Positions 1 through 8,545 of a DNA stretch of 64,000 nucleotides are shown piece after piece; position 1 is the stretch's first letter, and the number at the start of each line of letters is the position of its first letter. The stretch spans positions 1 through 64,000 of the forward strand of contig NZ_JAFEMD010000021.1 in assembly GCF_016892765.1 (NCBI RefSeq), in the 5' to 3' direction. Below the pieces are notes generated by a model that saw only the letters and a list, made by a program, of their open reading frames with translations, ran no database searches and had not been told where the DNA came from. The position numbers and the translations under genes are program-made. This stretch comes from Microvirga arvi (GTDB lineage Bacteria; Pseudomonadota; Alphaproteobacteria; Rhizobiales; Beijerinckiaceae).

Positions 1-219
1 CCGATGGGGCGGCAGGTGCTCAAGAGCGGCGCATTCACGGTGGGCAGTGCGGCCACGAGCTGGGAGCACCGGATCGTCTACAACCAGGCCACGGGGGCCT
101 TGTTCTACGATGCGGACGGCACCGGCAGCAGCACCGGCAATGTGGCGCAGATCCAGTTCGCGCAGCTGAAAGCCGGCACCGCCCTCTCCGCCGCCCACTT
201 CCAGTTGTTCCCCCTGTAA
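1..219 (+). CDS. RTX-type calcium-binding protein, C-terminal end only (partial)
   Basis: The open frame runs in from the left edge and stops at 219, so only the last 72 codons are visible. The segment carries the motif VYNQATGALFYDADGTG followed by a stretch ending in a hydrophobic tail (HFQLFPL). The same pattern, a Y-x5-G-x-L-x-YDxDG core followed by an A-x-FA-x-L strand and a hydrophobic end, closes all three complete RTX proteins at 25529-33264. This is therefore the extreme C-terminus of another secreted-type RTX protein. In type I secretion the uncleaved signal lies in the last residues. The nonapeptide repeats themselves are outside the window. The ATG at position 4 is internal, not a start. 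Confidence 0.75.
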   Translation, partial: PMGRQVLKSGAFTVGSAATSWEHRIVYNQATGALFYDADGTGSSTGNVAQIQFAQLKAGTALSAAHFQLFPL

Positions 220-258
220 GAGCCGGCCCGCAGGCCGCAACCGATGTGCACATGCGAA

Positions 259-292
259 GAGCCGGTCCAATCAGGACCGGCTCCGCGCTTTT
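259..292 (+). terminator. Rho-independent terminator after the partial RTX gene
   Basis: A perfect 10-bp stem (259-268 with 274-283, arm GAGCCGGTCC) with a 5-nt loop is followed by a short T run at 289-292. It lies 40 bp after the stop codon at 219. Confidence 0.75.
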
Positions 293-345
293 CAAGACTG
301 TTAAGACTCTGTTGACTCCGTCCTGAGGGTGGCTTCTGCACACGC

Positions 346-374
346 TTTACACAGAACATCCAATGAACAAATAT
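346..374 (+). promoter_or_regulatory. Candidate sigma-70-type promoter before the small ORF and dnaE
   Basis: TTTACA at 346-351 and AAATAT at 369-374 are spaced by 17 nt, placed 30 bp before the small ORF at 404. Found by eye only; alphaproteobacterial -10 boxes are degenerate, so confidence is low. Confidence 0.3.
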
Positions 375-403
375 GAACATATTGGGAACACGGAGATCAA
401 ACT

Positions 404-505
404 ATGCTTCGCTTCATCCTCGAGACCACCGCCGAGATCGCTTCACTCGCCATGTTCGGCTCGGCCGTGGCAATCTGGGCTCTAGTTCTTTCTCCCATCG
501 CTTGA
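404..505 (+). CDS. 33-residue putative membrane peptide
   Basis: A 34-codon frame begins at ATG 404, ten bases after a CGGAGA ribosome-site-like sequence at 391. The peptide starts MLRFILETTAEIASL and continues into a hydrophobic run (AMFGSAVAIWALVLSPIA), consistent with one membrane span. It fills the space between the upstream terminator (259-292) and the inverted repeat at 515-534, so it could have its own short transcript or lead into dnaE. I do not recognise the family and infer no function. The supporting points are the ribosome site, the plausible transmembrane composition and the position; the length is too short for codon statistics. It could be a chance ORF. Confidence 0.45.
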   Translation: MLRFILETTAEIASLAMFGSAVAIWALVLSPIA

Positions 506-514
506 TACCAGCCG

Positions 515-534
515 TCCACAGGAGATCCTGTGGA
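515..534. repeat. 9-bp inverted repeat between the small ORF and dnaE
   Basis: TCCACAGGA (515-523) and TCCTGTGGA (526-534) are exact reverse complements separated by 2 nt. There is no T run afterwards, and the near-continuous dyad looks more like a protein-binding site than a terminator. It lies 80 bp before the dnaE start. Confidence 0.45.
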
Positions 535-613
535 TTCACAGGAAGGAAGTCCTTCAATCCTTTCTTAGAAAAGAATCGTGCCACTATGCGTGCCATTGAG
601 TGAGTAGAGTTTC

Positions 614-3600
614 ATGGCGCGCATTCTTCAGGATATCAGCTTCGTTCATCTGCACGTGCATTCCTCGTATTCGCTGCTCGAGGGTGCCCTGAAGATCGCG
701 CAACTGGCCAAACTCGCCGCCGTCGACAAGCAGCCGGCGCTGGCTCTCACCGACACCAACAACCTGTTCGGCGGCCTCGAATTCTCCGAGAAGATGGCAG
801 GCTCCGGCATCCAGCCGATTGCCGGCGTCCAGCTCTCGGTCTGCTTCGAAGAGCCGGACCCCGTTGCCCGCATCGTGCCGCAGCCCGCCAGCGTCGTGCT
901 GCTCGCGCAGAATGAGGAGGGCTATCGCAACCTCATGCGGCTCGTGAGTCATGCCTATTTCGGCGTGCCGCTCGGCGAGAATCCGCAGGTTGCAGCTTCC
1001 GTCCTGTCCTCTCACAATGAAGGGCTCATCGCGCTGACCGGCGGCTTTACAGGCCCCCTCGATAGAGCCCTGAGGGATGGCGGGCGCCAGGATCTGGCGC
1101 AGGCACGGCTTGATGTGCTCAAAAATGCTTTCGGCCACCAGCTCTATGTGGAGATCCAGCGTCACGGGCTGGAAGACGAGCGCCTGATCGAGGGTGAGCT
1201 GCTGGCGCTCGCGGATCGCAATGGCCTTCCCCTCGTGGCTGCCAACGAACCCTTCTTCTCCTCGGCGAAGGATTACGAGGCGCATGATGCGCTGCTCGCT
1301 ATTGCGGAGGGGCAGATCGTCTCCAACCCCGATCGCCGCCGGCTCTCGCCCGAGCATCACTTCAAGACGCGCCAGCAGATGGTGGAGCTCTTCGCAGACC
1401 TGCCGGATGCGCTGCAGGCGAGCGTCGAGATCGCCATGCGCTGTGCGACGCGCGTGAAGACCCGCAAGCCCATCCTGCCGAATTTCGGAACGGGACCCGA
1501 TGCGGCCAGTCTAGACGAAGGCGAGGAGCTGAAGCGGCAGGCGGAGGAGGGGCTTGTCAAGCGCCTCGCTGCGCACGGTCCGGCACCGGGCCTGACCGAG
1601 CAGGATTATCACGACCGCCTGGCCTATGAGGTCAACATCATCCGGAATATGAAGTTTCCGGGCTATTTCCTCATCGTGGCCGACTTCATCAAGTGGGCGA
1701 AGGATCATAACATCCCGGTTGGACCGGGCCGCGGTTCGGGTGCCGGCTCCCTCGTCGCCTATGCGCTGACCATCACCGACCTTGATCCTTTGCGCTTCGC
1801 GCTGCTCTTCGAGCGCTTCCTCAATCCGGAACGCGTGTCGATGCCGGACTTCGACATCGACTTCTGCGTCGAGGGCCGCGAACGCGTCATCCAGTATGTG
1901 CAGCAGCGGTATGGCGAAGAGCAGGTTGCGCAGATCATCACCTTCGGCACTCTGCTCGCCCGCGGCGTGCTGCGCGACGTCGGCCGTGTGCTCGAAATGC
2001 CCTACGGCCAAGTGGACAAGCTCACGAAGCTGGTGCCGCAGAACCCGGCCAATCCCGTGACACTCGCTCAGGCCATCGAAGGAGAGCCGAAGCTGCAGGC
2101 CGCGATCGAGGAGGAGCCTGTCGTCAAGCGTATGCTCGACATCGCGCAGAAGCTCGAAGGCCTCCACCGGCATGCGTCGACCCACGCGGCAGGCGTGGTG
2201 ATCGGCGACCGACCGCTGCAGGAATTGGTGCCGCTCTACCGAGACCCGAAAACCGGCATGCGCGTGACCCAGTTCAACATGAAGTGGGTCGAGCAGGCGG
2301 GCCTCGTAAAGTTCGACTTCCTGGGCCTCAAGACTCTTACCGTTCTGCGCGCAGCGGTCGATCTGATCCGACGGAAAGGGATTGAAGTCGATCTATCGGC
2401 CTTGCCGCTCGACGACTATAAAACCTACGAGATGCTTCAGCGGGGCGAGACGGTCGGCGTGTTCCAGGTGGAATCGGCGGGCATGAGAAAAGCCCTCGTC
2501 GAAATGGAAGCCGACCGCTTCGAGGACATCATCGCCCTCGTCGCCCTCTATCGTCCCGGCCCGATGGCGAACATCCCGGTCTATTGCGCCCGGAAGCTCG
2601 GCAAGGACGAGCACAACAAGAAGGATTGGTATCCCCACGACAAGCTGGAGCCGATCCTGCGCGAGACCTTCGGCATCATCGTTTACCAGGAGCAGGTGAT
2701 GGAGGTGGCGAAGGTCCTTTCCGGCTACTCGCTCGGCGACGCGGACCTTCTGCGTCGCGCCATGGGCAAGAAGATCAAGGCCGAGATGGATGCCCAGCGC
2801 GAGCGCTTCGTCTCCGGAGCCATCAAGGGCGGCCTCGATAAGGCGAAGGCCAACGAGATCTTCGACCTGCTCGCTAAGTTCGCGGATTACGGCTTCAACA
2901 AGAGCCACGCGGCTGCCTACGCGCTTGTCGCATTCCAGACCGCCTATCTGAAGGCGAATTACCCGGTCGAGTTCCTGGCGGCGTCCATGACGCTTGACCT
3001 GGACAACACGGACAAACTCTCAGAATTTCGCCGCGAGGCGCAGCGCCTCGGCTTCAAGGTTATTCCACCATCCATCAACCGCTCGGGCGTGGTGTTCGAT
3101 GTGCAGTTTGACGCGGAAGGCAAGGGGCAGATTCTTTATGCGCTTGCCGCGGTCAAAGGCGTGGGCCGACAGGCTATCGAGAGCGTGATCGAAGTGCGCG
3201 GCGACAAGCCGTTCAAGGATCTCGCGGACTTCGCCCGGCGCATCAATCCACGCATGCTCAACAAGCGCACGCTGGAAAACCTCATCGCGGCCGGTGCCTT
3301 CGACGAGTTGGAGCCGGACCGGGCCAAGGCCTGCGCTTCCATCGACTCGATCATGAGCCTCGCCCAGCAATCCCACGAGGCCGCCAATGGCGGCATGATG
3401 GACATGTTCGGCGGCGTCGCATCGGCAGACGTGCAGTTCCGCATCGGACCCTACAACCCCTGGCCGGCGGCCGAGAGGCTGCAGCGGGAATACGATGCGG
3501 TGGGATTCTTCCTCTCGGGCCACCCATTGGATGAATACGGCGATCTCCTGAAGAAGCTGCGGGTTCAGACCTGGGTCGATTTCTGCCGCTCGGTAAAAGC

Positions 3601-4087
3601 GGGCAATTCGGTCGGTCGCGTGGCCGCTACGGTTCTCGACCGGCAGGAGCGCCGCACCAAGACCGGCAACAAGATGGGCATTCTCAGCCTCTCGGATCAG
3701 ACCGGGCAGTTCGAGGCGATCATCTTCTCCGAAGGTCTCCAGCGCCTCCGCGATGTGCTCGAGCCTGGCGCCGCGGTCGTCCTGATGCTGCAGGCCGGCA
3801 TTGAGGGCGAAGAGGTGAGAGCGCGGATCGGCATGGCCGAACCTCTGGAAGAGGCCCTCGCCAAGCACCAGAAGGGGATGCGAATCTTCCTGCGCGACGA
3901 ACGGCCGATCTCGAGTGTCCAGGAGCGTCTGAGGGCCAGAGGTGAGGGCGAAGTATCGCTGGTTCTCATCCTCGACGACGGTGACCGGGAGGTCGAGGTC
4001 AAGCTCCCCGGGAAGTACATGGCCTCGCCTCAGATCGCCGGTGCTCTCCGAGCCGTGCCGGGGGTTGTGGACGTGCATATGAACTGA
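614..4087 (+). CDS. dnaE: DNA polymerase III subunit alpha
   Basis: This is the replicative polymerase catalytic subunit, 1157 residues, matching the usual DnaE1 length of about 1160. The N-terminal PHP domain begins with HLHVHSSYS at residues 12-20. The polymerase active-site aspartates sit in PDFDIDF (411-417), with a third acidic residue in KFDFLGL (Asp568), matching the three catalytic Asp of the C-family polymerases. The region from about 1000 (VGRVAATVLD onward) is the OB-fold. The ATG at 614 gives the canonical DnaE N-terminus, although the preceding ribosome site is weak. It is followed by rpsB after 186 bp. Identification is secure. Confidence 0.98.
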   Translation: MARILQDISFVHLHVHSSYSLLEGALKIAQLAKLAAVDKQPALALTDTNNLFGGLEFSEKMAGSGIQPIAGVQLSVCFEEPDPVARIVPQPASVVLLAQNEEGYRNLMRLVSHAYFGVPLGENPQVAASVLSSHNEGLIALTGGFTGPLDRALRDGGRQDLAQARLDVLKNAFGHQLYVEIQRHGLEDERLIEGELLALADRNGLPLVAANEPFFSSAKDYEAHDALLAIAEGQIVSNPDRRRLSPEHHFKTRQQMVELFADLPDALQASVEIAMRCATRVKTRKPILPNFGTGPDAASLDEGEELKRQAEEGLVKRLAAHGPAPGLTEQDYHDRLAYEVNIIRNMKFPGYFLIVADFIKWAKDHNIPVGPGRGSGAGSLVAYALTITDLDPLRFALLFERFLNPERVSMPDFDIDFCVEGRERVIQYVQQRYGEEQVAQIITFGTLLARGVLRDVGRVLEMPYGQVDKLTKLVPQNPANPVTLAQAIEGEPKLQAAIEEEPVVKRMLDIAQKLEGLHRHASTHAAGVVIGDRPLQELVPLYRDPKTGMRVTQFNMKWVEQAGLVKFDFLGLKTLTVLRAAVDLIRRKGIEVDLSALPLDDYKTYEMLQRGETVGVFQVESAGMRKALVEMEADRFEDIIALVALYRPGPMANIPVYCARKLGKDEHNKKDWYPHDKLEPILRETFGIIVYQEQVMEVAKVLSGYSLGDADLLRRAMGKKIKAEMDAQRERFVSGAIKGGLDKAKANEIFDLLAKFADYGFNKSHAAAYALVAFQTAYLKANYPVEFLAASMTLDLDNTDKLSEFRREAQRLGFKVIPPSINRSGVVFDVQFDAEGKGQILYALAAVKGVGRQAIESVIEVRGDKPFKDLADFARRINPRMLNKRTLENLIAAGAFDELEPDRAKACASIDSIMSLAQQSHEAANGGMMDMFGGVASADVQFRIGPYNPWPAAERLQREYDAVGFFLSGHPLDEYGDLLKKLRVQTWVDFCRSVKAGNSVGRVAATVLDRQERRTKTGNKMGILSLSDQTGQFEAIIFSEGLQRLRDVLEPGAAVVLMLQAGIEGEEVRARIGMAEPLEEALAKHQKGMRIFLRDERPISSVQERLRARGEGEVSLVLILDDGDREVEVKLPGKYMASPQIAGALRAVPGVVDVHMN

Positions 4088-4090
4088 ATC

Positions 4091-4115
4091 GCCTGGAAGC
4101 TTGACTTATCCAGGC
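4091..4115 (+). terminator. Weak stem-loop after dnaE
   Basis: GCCTGGA (4091-4097) pairs with TCCAGGC (4109-4115) directly after the dnaE stop. No T tract follows, so this may be only an mRNA 3' end stabiliser. Confidence 0.35.
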
Positions 4116-4139
4116 AGGGGAATGTGCGTCATTCTTGGC

Positions 4140-4168
4140 TTGCATTCCAGGTCCTTTCCGCATATATG
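4140..4168 (+). promoter_or_regulatory. Candidate rpsB promoter
   Basis: TTGCAT at 4140-4145 and TATATG at 4163-4168 are separated by exactly 17 nt, in the only long gap before the rpsB gene cluster. A leader of about 100 nt would result. Visual match only. Confidence 0.45.
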
Positions 4169-4193
4169 CGCCCCCATCCCACACGCGGAATCC

Positions 4194-4211
4194 CCTCATG
4201 AGCCCATGAGG
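4194..4211 (+). promoter_or_regulatory. Stem-loop in the rpsB leader
   Basis: CCTCATG (4194-4200) pairs with CATGAGG (4205-4211) across a 4-nt loop, in the predicted 5' untranslated leader of rpsB. rpsB-tsf leaders are known sites of S2 autoregulation in other bacteria; assigning that role to this hairpin is inference. Confidence 0.3.
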
Positions 4212-4273
4212 ATCCCCCGGTGGCCGGCAGGGCCGGTCCACTGTTCCGCGGAGGCTTAACCGGAGAATAAACT

Positions 4274-5296
4274 ATGGCGCTTCCCGATTTCTCGATGCGC
4301 AGCCTGCTTGAAGCTGGCGCGCACTTTGGACACCAGTCCCACCGTTGGAACCCGAAGATGGGTCAATACATCTTCGGCACCCGCAACAACATCCACATCA
4401 TCGACCTCGCCCAGACGGTTCCGATGCTGCACCGCGCCCTCCAGGCCGTCAGCGACACCGTGTCCAAGGGCGGACGCGTGCTTTTTGTTGGCACGAAGCG
4501 TCAGGCCGCTGACGCGGTCGCCGATGCGGCCAAGCGTTCGGCCCAGTACTACGTGAACTCGCGCTGGCTCGGCGGCATGCTGACCAACTGGAAGACGATC
4601 TCCGGCTCGATCTCGCGCCTGCGCAAGGTCGACGAGATCCTCGCCGGCGGCGGCCAGGGCCTCACGAAGAAGGAGCGCCTCATGCTCGCTCGTGAGAAGG
4701 AGAAGCTCGAGCGCGCTCTCGGCGGCATCAAGGACATGGGCGGCACGCCAGACCTGATCTTCGTCATCGACACCAACAAGGAGCAGCTGGCGATCCAGGA
4801 GGCCAAGCGCCTCGGCATCCCGGTGGCCGCCATCGTCGATACGAACTGTGATCCGGACGGCATCACCTTCCCGGTCCCGGCCAATGACGACGCCGGCCGC
4901 GCGATCTCGCTCTACTGCGATCTGGTTGCCCGCGCCGCCCTCGACGGCATCTCCCGCGGTGCTGGCGCCATGGGCATCGATATCGGCGAGTCCGAGAACC
5001 CGATGGCTGAAGAGCTCCCGGCGAACGATACGGCTGCTCCGGCCTATGAAGGCGAGCAGTTCGAGCGTCTGGCTGCTCCGCGCGGCGCTCCGGACGATCT
5101 GACCAAGCTCAACGGCGTTGGCCCGCAGCTCGAAAAGAAGCTGAACGAAGCCGGCATCTTCCACTATTGGCAGCTGGCCGCCATGCAGCCGGGCGACGTC
5201 TCCCAGCTCGACAAGGATCTGAAGCTGAACGGCCGCCTGGAGCGTGATGGCTGGATCAACCAGGCTCGCTCAATGATCGAAGCCGCTGCTGCGTAA
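4274..5296 (+). CDS. rpsB: 30S ribosomal protein S2 with C-terminal extension
   Basis: Residues 1 to about 235 match the S2 core (opening [39 protein letters not shown] near the end). The protein has 340 residues against about 240 in E. coli. The additional C-terminal part, from residue 276 ([20 protein letters not shown]), resembles a helix-hairpin-helix or Rad51-N-like fold of the type seen in other alphaproteobacterial S2 proteins. CGGAGA at 4261 is a good ribosome site for the ATG at 4274. It heads the rpsB-tsf-pyrH-frr group. Confidence 0.97.
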   Translation: MALPDFSMRSLLEAGAHFGHQSHRWNPKMGQYIFGTRNNIHIIDLAQTVPMLHRALQAVSDTVSKGGRVLFVGTKRQAADAVADAAKRSAQYYVNSRWLGGMLTNWKTISGSISRLRKVDEILAGGGQGLTKKERLMLAREKEKLERALGGIKDMGGTPDLIFVIDTNKEQLAIQEAKRLGIPVAAIVDTNCDPDGITFPVPANDDAGRAISLYCDLVARAALDGISRGAGAMGIDIGESENPMAEELPANDTAAPAYEGEQFERLAAPRGAPDDLTKLNGVGPQLEKKLNEAGIFHYWQLAAMQPGDVSQLDKDLKLNGRLERDGWINQARSMIEAAAA

Positions 5297-5339
5297 GCCT
5301 TACGGCGCCGCGACATGCAGCGCCGCTTGAAGATTGATC

Positions 5340-5368
5340 GAGCCCGGCGTTCCACGAGCGCCGGGCTC
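5340..5368 (+). terminator. GC-rich hairpin between rpsB and tsf
   Basis: A 10-bp perfect stem (5340-5349 with 5359-5368, arm GAGCCCGGCG) with a 9-nt loop is followed by CCCTCTATG, without a T run. It is a likely partial terminator or RNA processing/stability element within the operon. Confidence 0.45.
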
Positions 5369-5400
5369 CCTCTATGCATAAACCTTTGAAAGGAAAAGCC

Positions 5401-6330
5401 ATGGCGAACATTACCGCTGCGATGGTGAAGGAGCTGCGCGAGACGACCAGCGCCGGCATGATGGACTGCAAGGCCGCTCTCGCCGAGACCAACGGCGACA
5501 TGGAGGCCGCGATCGACTGGCTGCGCAAGAAGGGCCTCTCGAAAGCCGCCAAGAAGGCTGGCCGTGTGGCTGCCGAGGGCCTTGTGGCCGTCGAGTCGTC
5601 GGGCCACACCGCGACGATCCTCGAGGTGAATTCCGAGACCGACTTCGTTGCCCGCAACGACGGGTTCCAAGCCTTCGTCCGTGAAGCCGCCAAGATCGGC
5701 CTGATGGGCAACGGCACCATCGAGTCCCTCGAAGCTGCGACCTTCCCCGGCTCGTCCACGACCGTGAAGGACCGCCTGCAGGAGCTCATCGCCACCATCG
5801 GCGAGAACATGACCCTGCGTCGCGTCGCGAAGCTCGAGGTCTCCAAGGGCGTGATCGCGACCTATGTCCACAATGCCGTGACCGAAGGCCTCGGCAAGAT
5901 CGGCGTGCTCGTGGCGCTCGAGTCCGAAGGTGACGTGACCGTTCTCGGTACCCTCGGCCGCCAGATCGCCATGCATGTGGCTGCCACCAACCCGGTGGCT
6001 CTCGATGCCTCCGGCGTCGACCAGGCGACCGTTGATCGCGAGACCGCGATCCTGCGCGACAAGAATGCCGGCAAGCCGGACAACGTCATGCAGAAGATCG
6101 TCGAGAGCGGCCTGAAGAGCTATTTCAAGGAAGTCACCCTTCTGGAGCAGCCCTTCGTGCACGATCCGTCCAAGACCGTGACCCAGGTGCTCAAGGAAGC
6201 CGAGGCCAAGGCCGGCAAGCCGGTGACCCTGAAAGCCTTCGTCCGCTATGCCCTCGGCGAGGGCATCGAGAAGGAGGAGGCTCCGGACTTTGCGGCGGAA
6301 GTCGCCGCCCAGGCCGGTCTGAAGGCCTAA
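5401..6330 (+). CDS. tsf: Translation elongation factor Ts
   Basis: EF-Ts, the guanine nucleotide exchange factor for EF-Tu. The 309-residue protein begins [20 protein letters not shown], the conserved UBA-like N-terminal domain. The TDFVARN motif (residues 80-86), which inserts into EF-Tu, is intact. I chose ATG 5401 rather than an in-frame ATG nine codons upstream (5374), because AAAGGAAAAG sits just before 5401 and the family starts MAxIT. The gene lies 104 bp downstream of rpsB. Confidence 0.97.
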   Translation: MANITAAMVKELRETTSAGMMDCKAALAETNGDMEAAIDWLRKKGLSKAAKKAGRVAAEGLVAVESSGHTATILEVNSETDFVARNDGFQAFVREAAKIGLMGNGTIESLEAATFPGSSTTVKDRLQELIATIGENMTLRRVAKLEVSKGVIATYVHNAVTEGLGKIGVLVALESEGDVTVLGTLGRQIAMHVAATNPVALDASGVDQATVDRETAILRDKNAGKPDNVMQKIVESGLKSYFKEVTLLEQPFVHDPSKTVTQVLKEAEAKAGKPVTLKAFVRYALGEGIEKEEAPDFAAEVAAQAGLKA

Positions 6331-6344
6331 ATCGAACCTACGAG

Positions 6345-6370
6345 AACGGCGGCGCTTCAGCCGCCGTTTT
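6345..6370 (+). terminator. Terminator or attenuator between tsf and pyrH
   Basis: AACGGCGGC (6345-6353) pairs with GCCGCCGTT (6360-6368) over a 6-nt loop, followed by TTTT at 6367-6370. It resembles an intrinsic terminator and lies only 30 bp before the pyrH start, so it probably lowers expression of the downstream genes relative to rpsB-tsf. Confidence 0.7.
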
Positions 6371-6401
6371 CATGAGAGGATTCGAAAAGAGAGGTCTGAT
6401 G

Positions 6402-7115
6402 ATGGCAACGTTCCGGCGCATCCTGGTGAAGCTCTCCGGTGAGGCCTTGATGGCTCCCGATGGGTATTGGCTCGATCCTCAGATCCTGTCCTCCCTGGCA
6501 GAGGATTTGGCACAGGCCACCCGCGCCGGTTTCGAGATCGCCGTGGTCATTGGCGGCGGCAACATCATCCGTGGTGCCCGCATGAGCGCGGCCGGCTGGA
6601 TCGACCGCCCCACCGCCGATTCCATGGGCATGCTGGGCACGGTGATGAACTCGCTCGCCATCGAAACGGCCCTGAACGCGGCCGGCGTTCCGGCCCGCAC
6701 CATGTCGGCAGTCTCCATGCCGACCATCTGCGAGACCTATGCGCGCCAGCCCGCTCTGCATCACCTGGATAAGGGGCAGGTGGTGGTTCTGGCGGGAGGC
6801 ACGGGCAATCCGTTCTTCACCACCGACACAGCCGCGGTCCTGCGTGCCGCCGAGCTGCGCTGTGACGCAGTGCTCAAGGCCACTCAGGTTGATGGCGTCT
6901 ATTCGGCCGATCCGAAGAAGGATCCAAACGCGGTGCGATTCGACCGCCTCACCCATGACGAGGCCATCGCAAGGGATCTGAAGGTCATGGATACAGCCGC
7001 TTTCGCCCTTGCCCGCGAGAGCAGGCTCTCGATCATCGTCGGCTCGGTGCATGCTCCCAGCTCCGTAACCGCTCTTCTCCAGGGGAAAGTGCCCTCCACG
7101 GTCGTCGCCCCTTGA
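6402..7115 (+). CDS. pyrH: Uridylate kinase
   Basis: UMP kinase (UMP to UDP) of the amino acid kinase fold, 237 residues against about 240 in E. coli. Motifs include VKLSGEAL near the start (K10, G13), GGGNIIRG (51-58) and GTGNPFFTTDTAA, the nucleotide-binding loop. Three in-frame ATGs exist at 6372, 6399 and 6402. AAGAGAGG at 6387-6394 is best spaced for 6402, with 6399 almost as good; the 6372 start would overlap the terminator region and add residues not seen in the family. pyrH is followed by frr after 71 bp. Confidence 0.96.
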   Translation: MATFRRILVKLSGEALMAPDGYWLDPQILSSLAEDLAQATRAGFEIAVVIGGGNIIRGARMSAAGWIDRPTADSMGMLGTVMNSLAIETALNAAGVPARTMSAVSMPTICETYARQPALHHLDKGQVVVLAGGTGNPFFTTDTAAVLRAAELRCDAVLKATQVDGVYSADPKKDPNAVRFDRLTHDEAIARDLKVMDTAAFALARESRLSIIVGSVHAPSSVTALLQGKVPSTVVAP

Positions 7116-7186
7116 TCCAAGGGCCTTGATGCTGGACCCTGAGGCGCTTAAGCCCATTTAGATAGTTCGCGTAAGGGACAAAACTG

Positions 7187-7747
7187 ATGGCTACGACTTT
7201 TGATCTCGCCGATGTAAAGCGCCGCATGCAGGGCGCCATCACCGCTTTCAAGAACGATTTGGCCAGCCTTCGTACGGGGCGTGCCTCGCCGAATCTGCTT
7301 GATCCCATCCAAATCGACGCCTATGGCGCCGTGATGCCTATCTCTCAGGTTGCCACCGTCAACGTGCCGGAGCCGCGCCTGCTCAGCGTCCAGGTTTGGG
7401 ACCGGGGCATGGTGGCTGCCGTCGAGAAGGCCATTCGCGAGTCGGATCTCGGCTTGAACCCGCAGACCGAGGGTCAGGTCATCCGCCTGCGTATTCCCGA
7501 GATGAACGAGCAGCGCCGCAAGGAAATGGTGAAGGTCGCCCACAAATACGCTGAAGAGGCAAAGATCGCTGTTCGGCACGTACGCCGAGACGGTCTCGAT
7601 CTGCTCAAGAAGCTTGAGAAGGACAGCGCCATCAGCGAGGATGACGGGAAGCGTCACGCCGATCAGGTGCAGAAGACGACCGACCAGTTCGTCGCCGAGG
7701 TCGATTCCCTGCTCGTGGCCAAGGAAAAGGAAATCATGCACGTCTGA
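7187..7747 (+). CDS. frr: Ribosome recycling factor
   Basis: RRF, 186 residues, which releases ribosomes from mRNA after termination together with EF-G. The protein shows the family landmarks: an N-terminal helix with a conserved [12 protein letters not shown] segment, INVPEPR-like [16 protein letters not shown], the [15 protein letters not shown] helix and a C-terminal coiled-coil arm. Length equals the E. coli protein (185). AAGGGACAAAACTG precedes the ATG. The order pyrH-frr-uppS-cdsA is conserved across proteobacteria. Confidence 0.97.
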   Translation: MATTFDLADVKRRMQGAITAFKNDLASLRTGRASPNLLDPIQIDAYGAVMPISQVATVNVPEPRLLSVQVWDRGMVAAVEKAIRESDLGLNPQTEGQVIRLRIPEMNEQRRKEMVKVAHKYAEEAKIAVRHVRRDGLDLLKKLEKDSAISEDDGKRHADQVQKTTDQFVAEVDSLLVAKEKEIMHV

Positions 7748-7775
7748 TCCAGGGCGTGCATCGGAACAGATTATC

Positions 7776-8543
7776 ATGAGCGGAGAAGCCAAACGGACGG
7801 CCCCGGACTTGGCCTGCAGGAATGCAGGCGAGGGGATGCCGGCCCATGTTGCCATCATCATGGATGGGAACGGCCGGTGGGCTGCTCAGAGAGGGCTGCC
7901 CCGCTTCGAAGGGCACCGGCGGGGAGTCGAGGCAATCCGCCGTGCCGTGCGAACCGCAACCGATCTGGGGATCCGCTATCTAACAGTCTACAGCTTTTCG
8001 GCGGAAAACTGGCGCCGCCCGGCCCAGGAGGTCTCCGATCTCATGGGACTGCTCAAGCGGTTTGTCAGGCACGATCTCGCCGAGCTCCATGCCAACAACA
8101 TCCGGGTCCGGATCATCGGTGAGCGGGAAGGGCTGGCCTCCGATATCCGCCTCCTGCTGGACGAGGCCGAGCAGCTTACCCGTTCCAATACGGGTCTGTC
8201 CCTCGTGATCGCCTTCAACTATGGCGGCCGCCAGGAGATCGTGAGCGCCATGCGCGCGCTGGCCCGGAGGGTCAAGGAGGGGGGCCTCGATCCGGACGAT
8301 ATCGATATGGATACCGTTGGGGCAGCCCTCGATACCCATGATATACCGGATCCTGATCTGGTTATCCGCACCTCGGGCGAACAGCGGGTCTCCAACTTCC
8401 TGACCTGGCAGACGGCCTATTCGGAGTTCGTCTTCCTCCCCTGCTATTGGCCCGATTTCGACGAGACGACATTCAGGTCCGCCATTGACGAGTACTGCAG
8501 GCGCGACCGCCGCTTCGGCGGCCTGAGCGCTCGGGCTGTCTGA
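7776..8543 (+). CDS. uppS: Isoprenyl transferase (undecaprenyl diphosphate synthase)
   Basis: cis-prenyltransferase making the C55 lipid carrier for peptidoglycan and other envelope glycans. The 255-residue protein has the substrate-binding [10 protein letters not shown] motif with Asp30, the HRRGVEA helix, SAENWRRP, and [11 protein letters not shown] toward the C-terminus. The start at 7776 is 28 bp after the frr stop; longer in-frame translations run back into frr and are not credible. A second ATG at 7836 would remove only the non-conserved leader. The stop is 2 bp before the cdsA ATG, implying coupling. Confidence 0.95.
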   Translation: MSGEAKRTAPDLACRNAGEGMPAHVAIIMDGNGRWAAQRGLPRFEGHRRGVEAIRRAVRTATDLGIRYLTVYSFSAENWRRPAQEVSDLMGLLKRFVRHDLAELHANNIRVRIIGEREGLASDIRLLLDEAEQLTRSNTGLSLVIAFNYGGRQEIVSAMRALARRVKEGGLDPDDIDMDTVGAALDTHDIPDPDLVIRTSGEQRVSNFLTWQTAYSEFVFLPCYWPDFDETTFRSAIDEYCRRDRRFGGLSARAV

Positions 8544-8545
8544 CG

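Noticed and set aside
515-534. Inverted repeat before dnaE as an intrinsic terminator
   Set aside because: The 2-nt centre is too short for a stable loop at full pairing and no T run follows, so an operator or other dyad is more plausible.
3020-4078. Long open frame of 352 codons on the minus strand opposite dnaE
   Set aside because: It mirrors dnaE codon structure in a high-GC genome, has no ribosome site and no recognisable motifs. Similar antisense frames opposite rpsB, tsf, gltX, pyrG, eno and pdhB were rejected for the same reason.
5374-5400. Nine-codon N-terminal extension of EF-Ts
   Set aside because: The family starts MAxIT and a ribosome site directly precedes ATG 5401; the extension lies in the intergenic leader.
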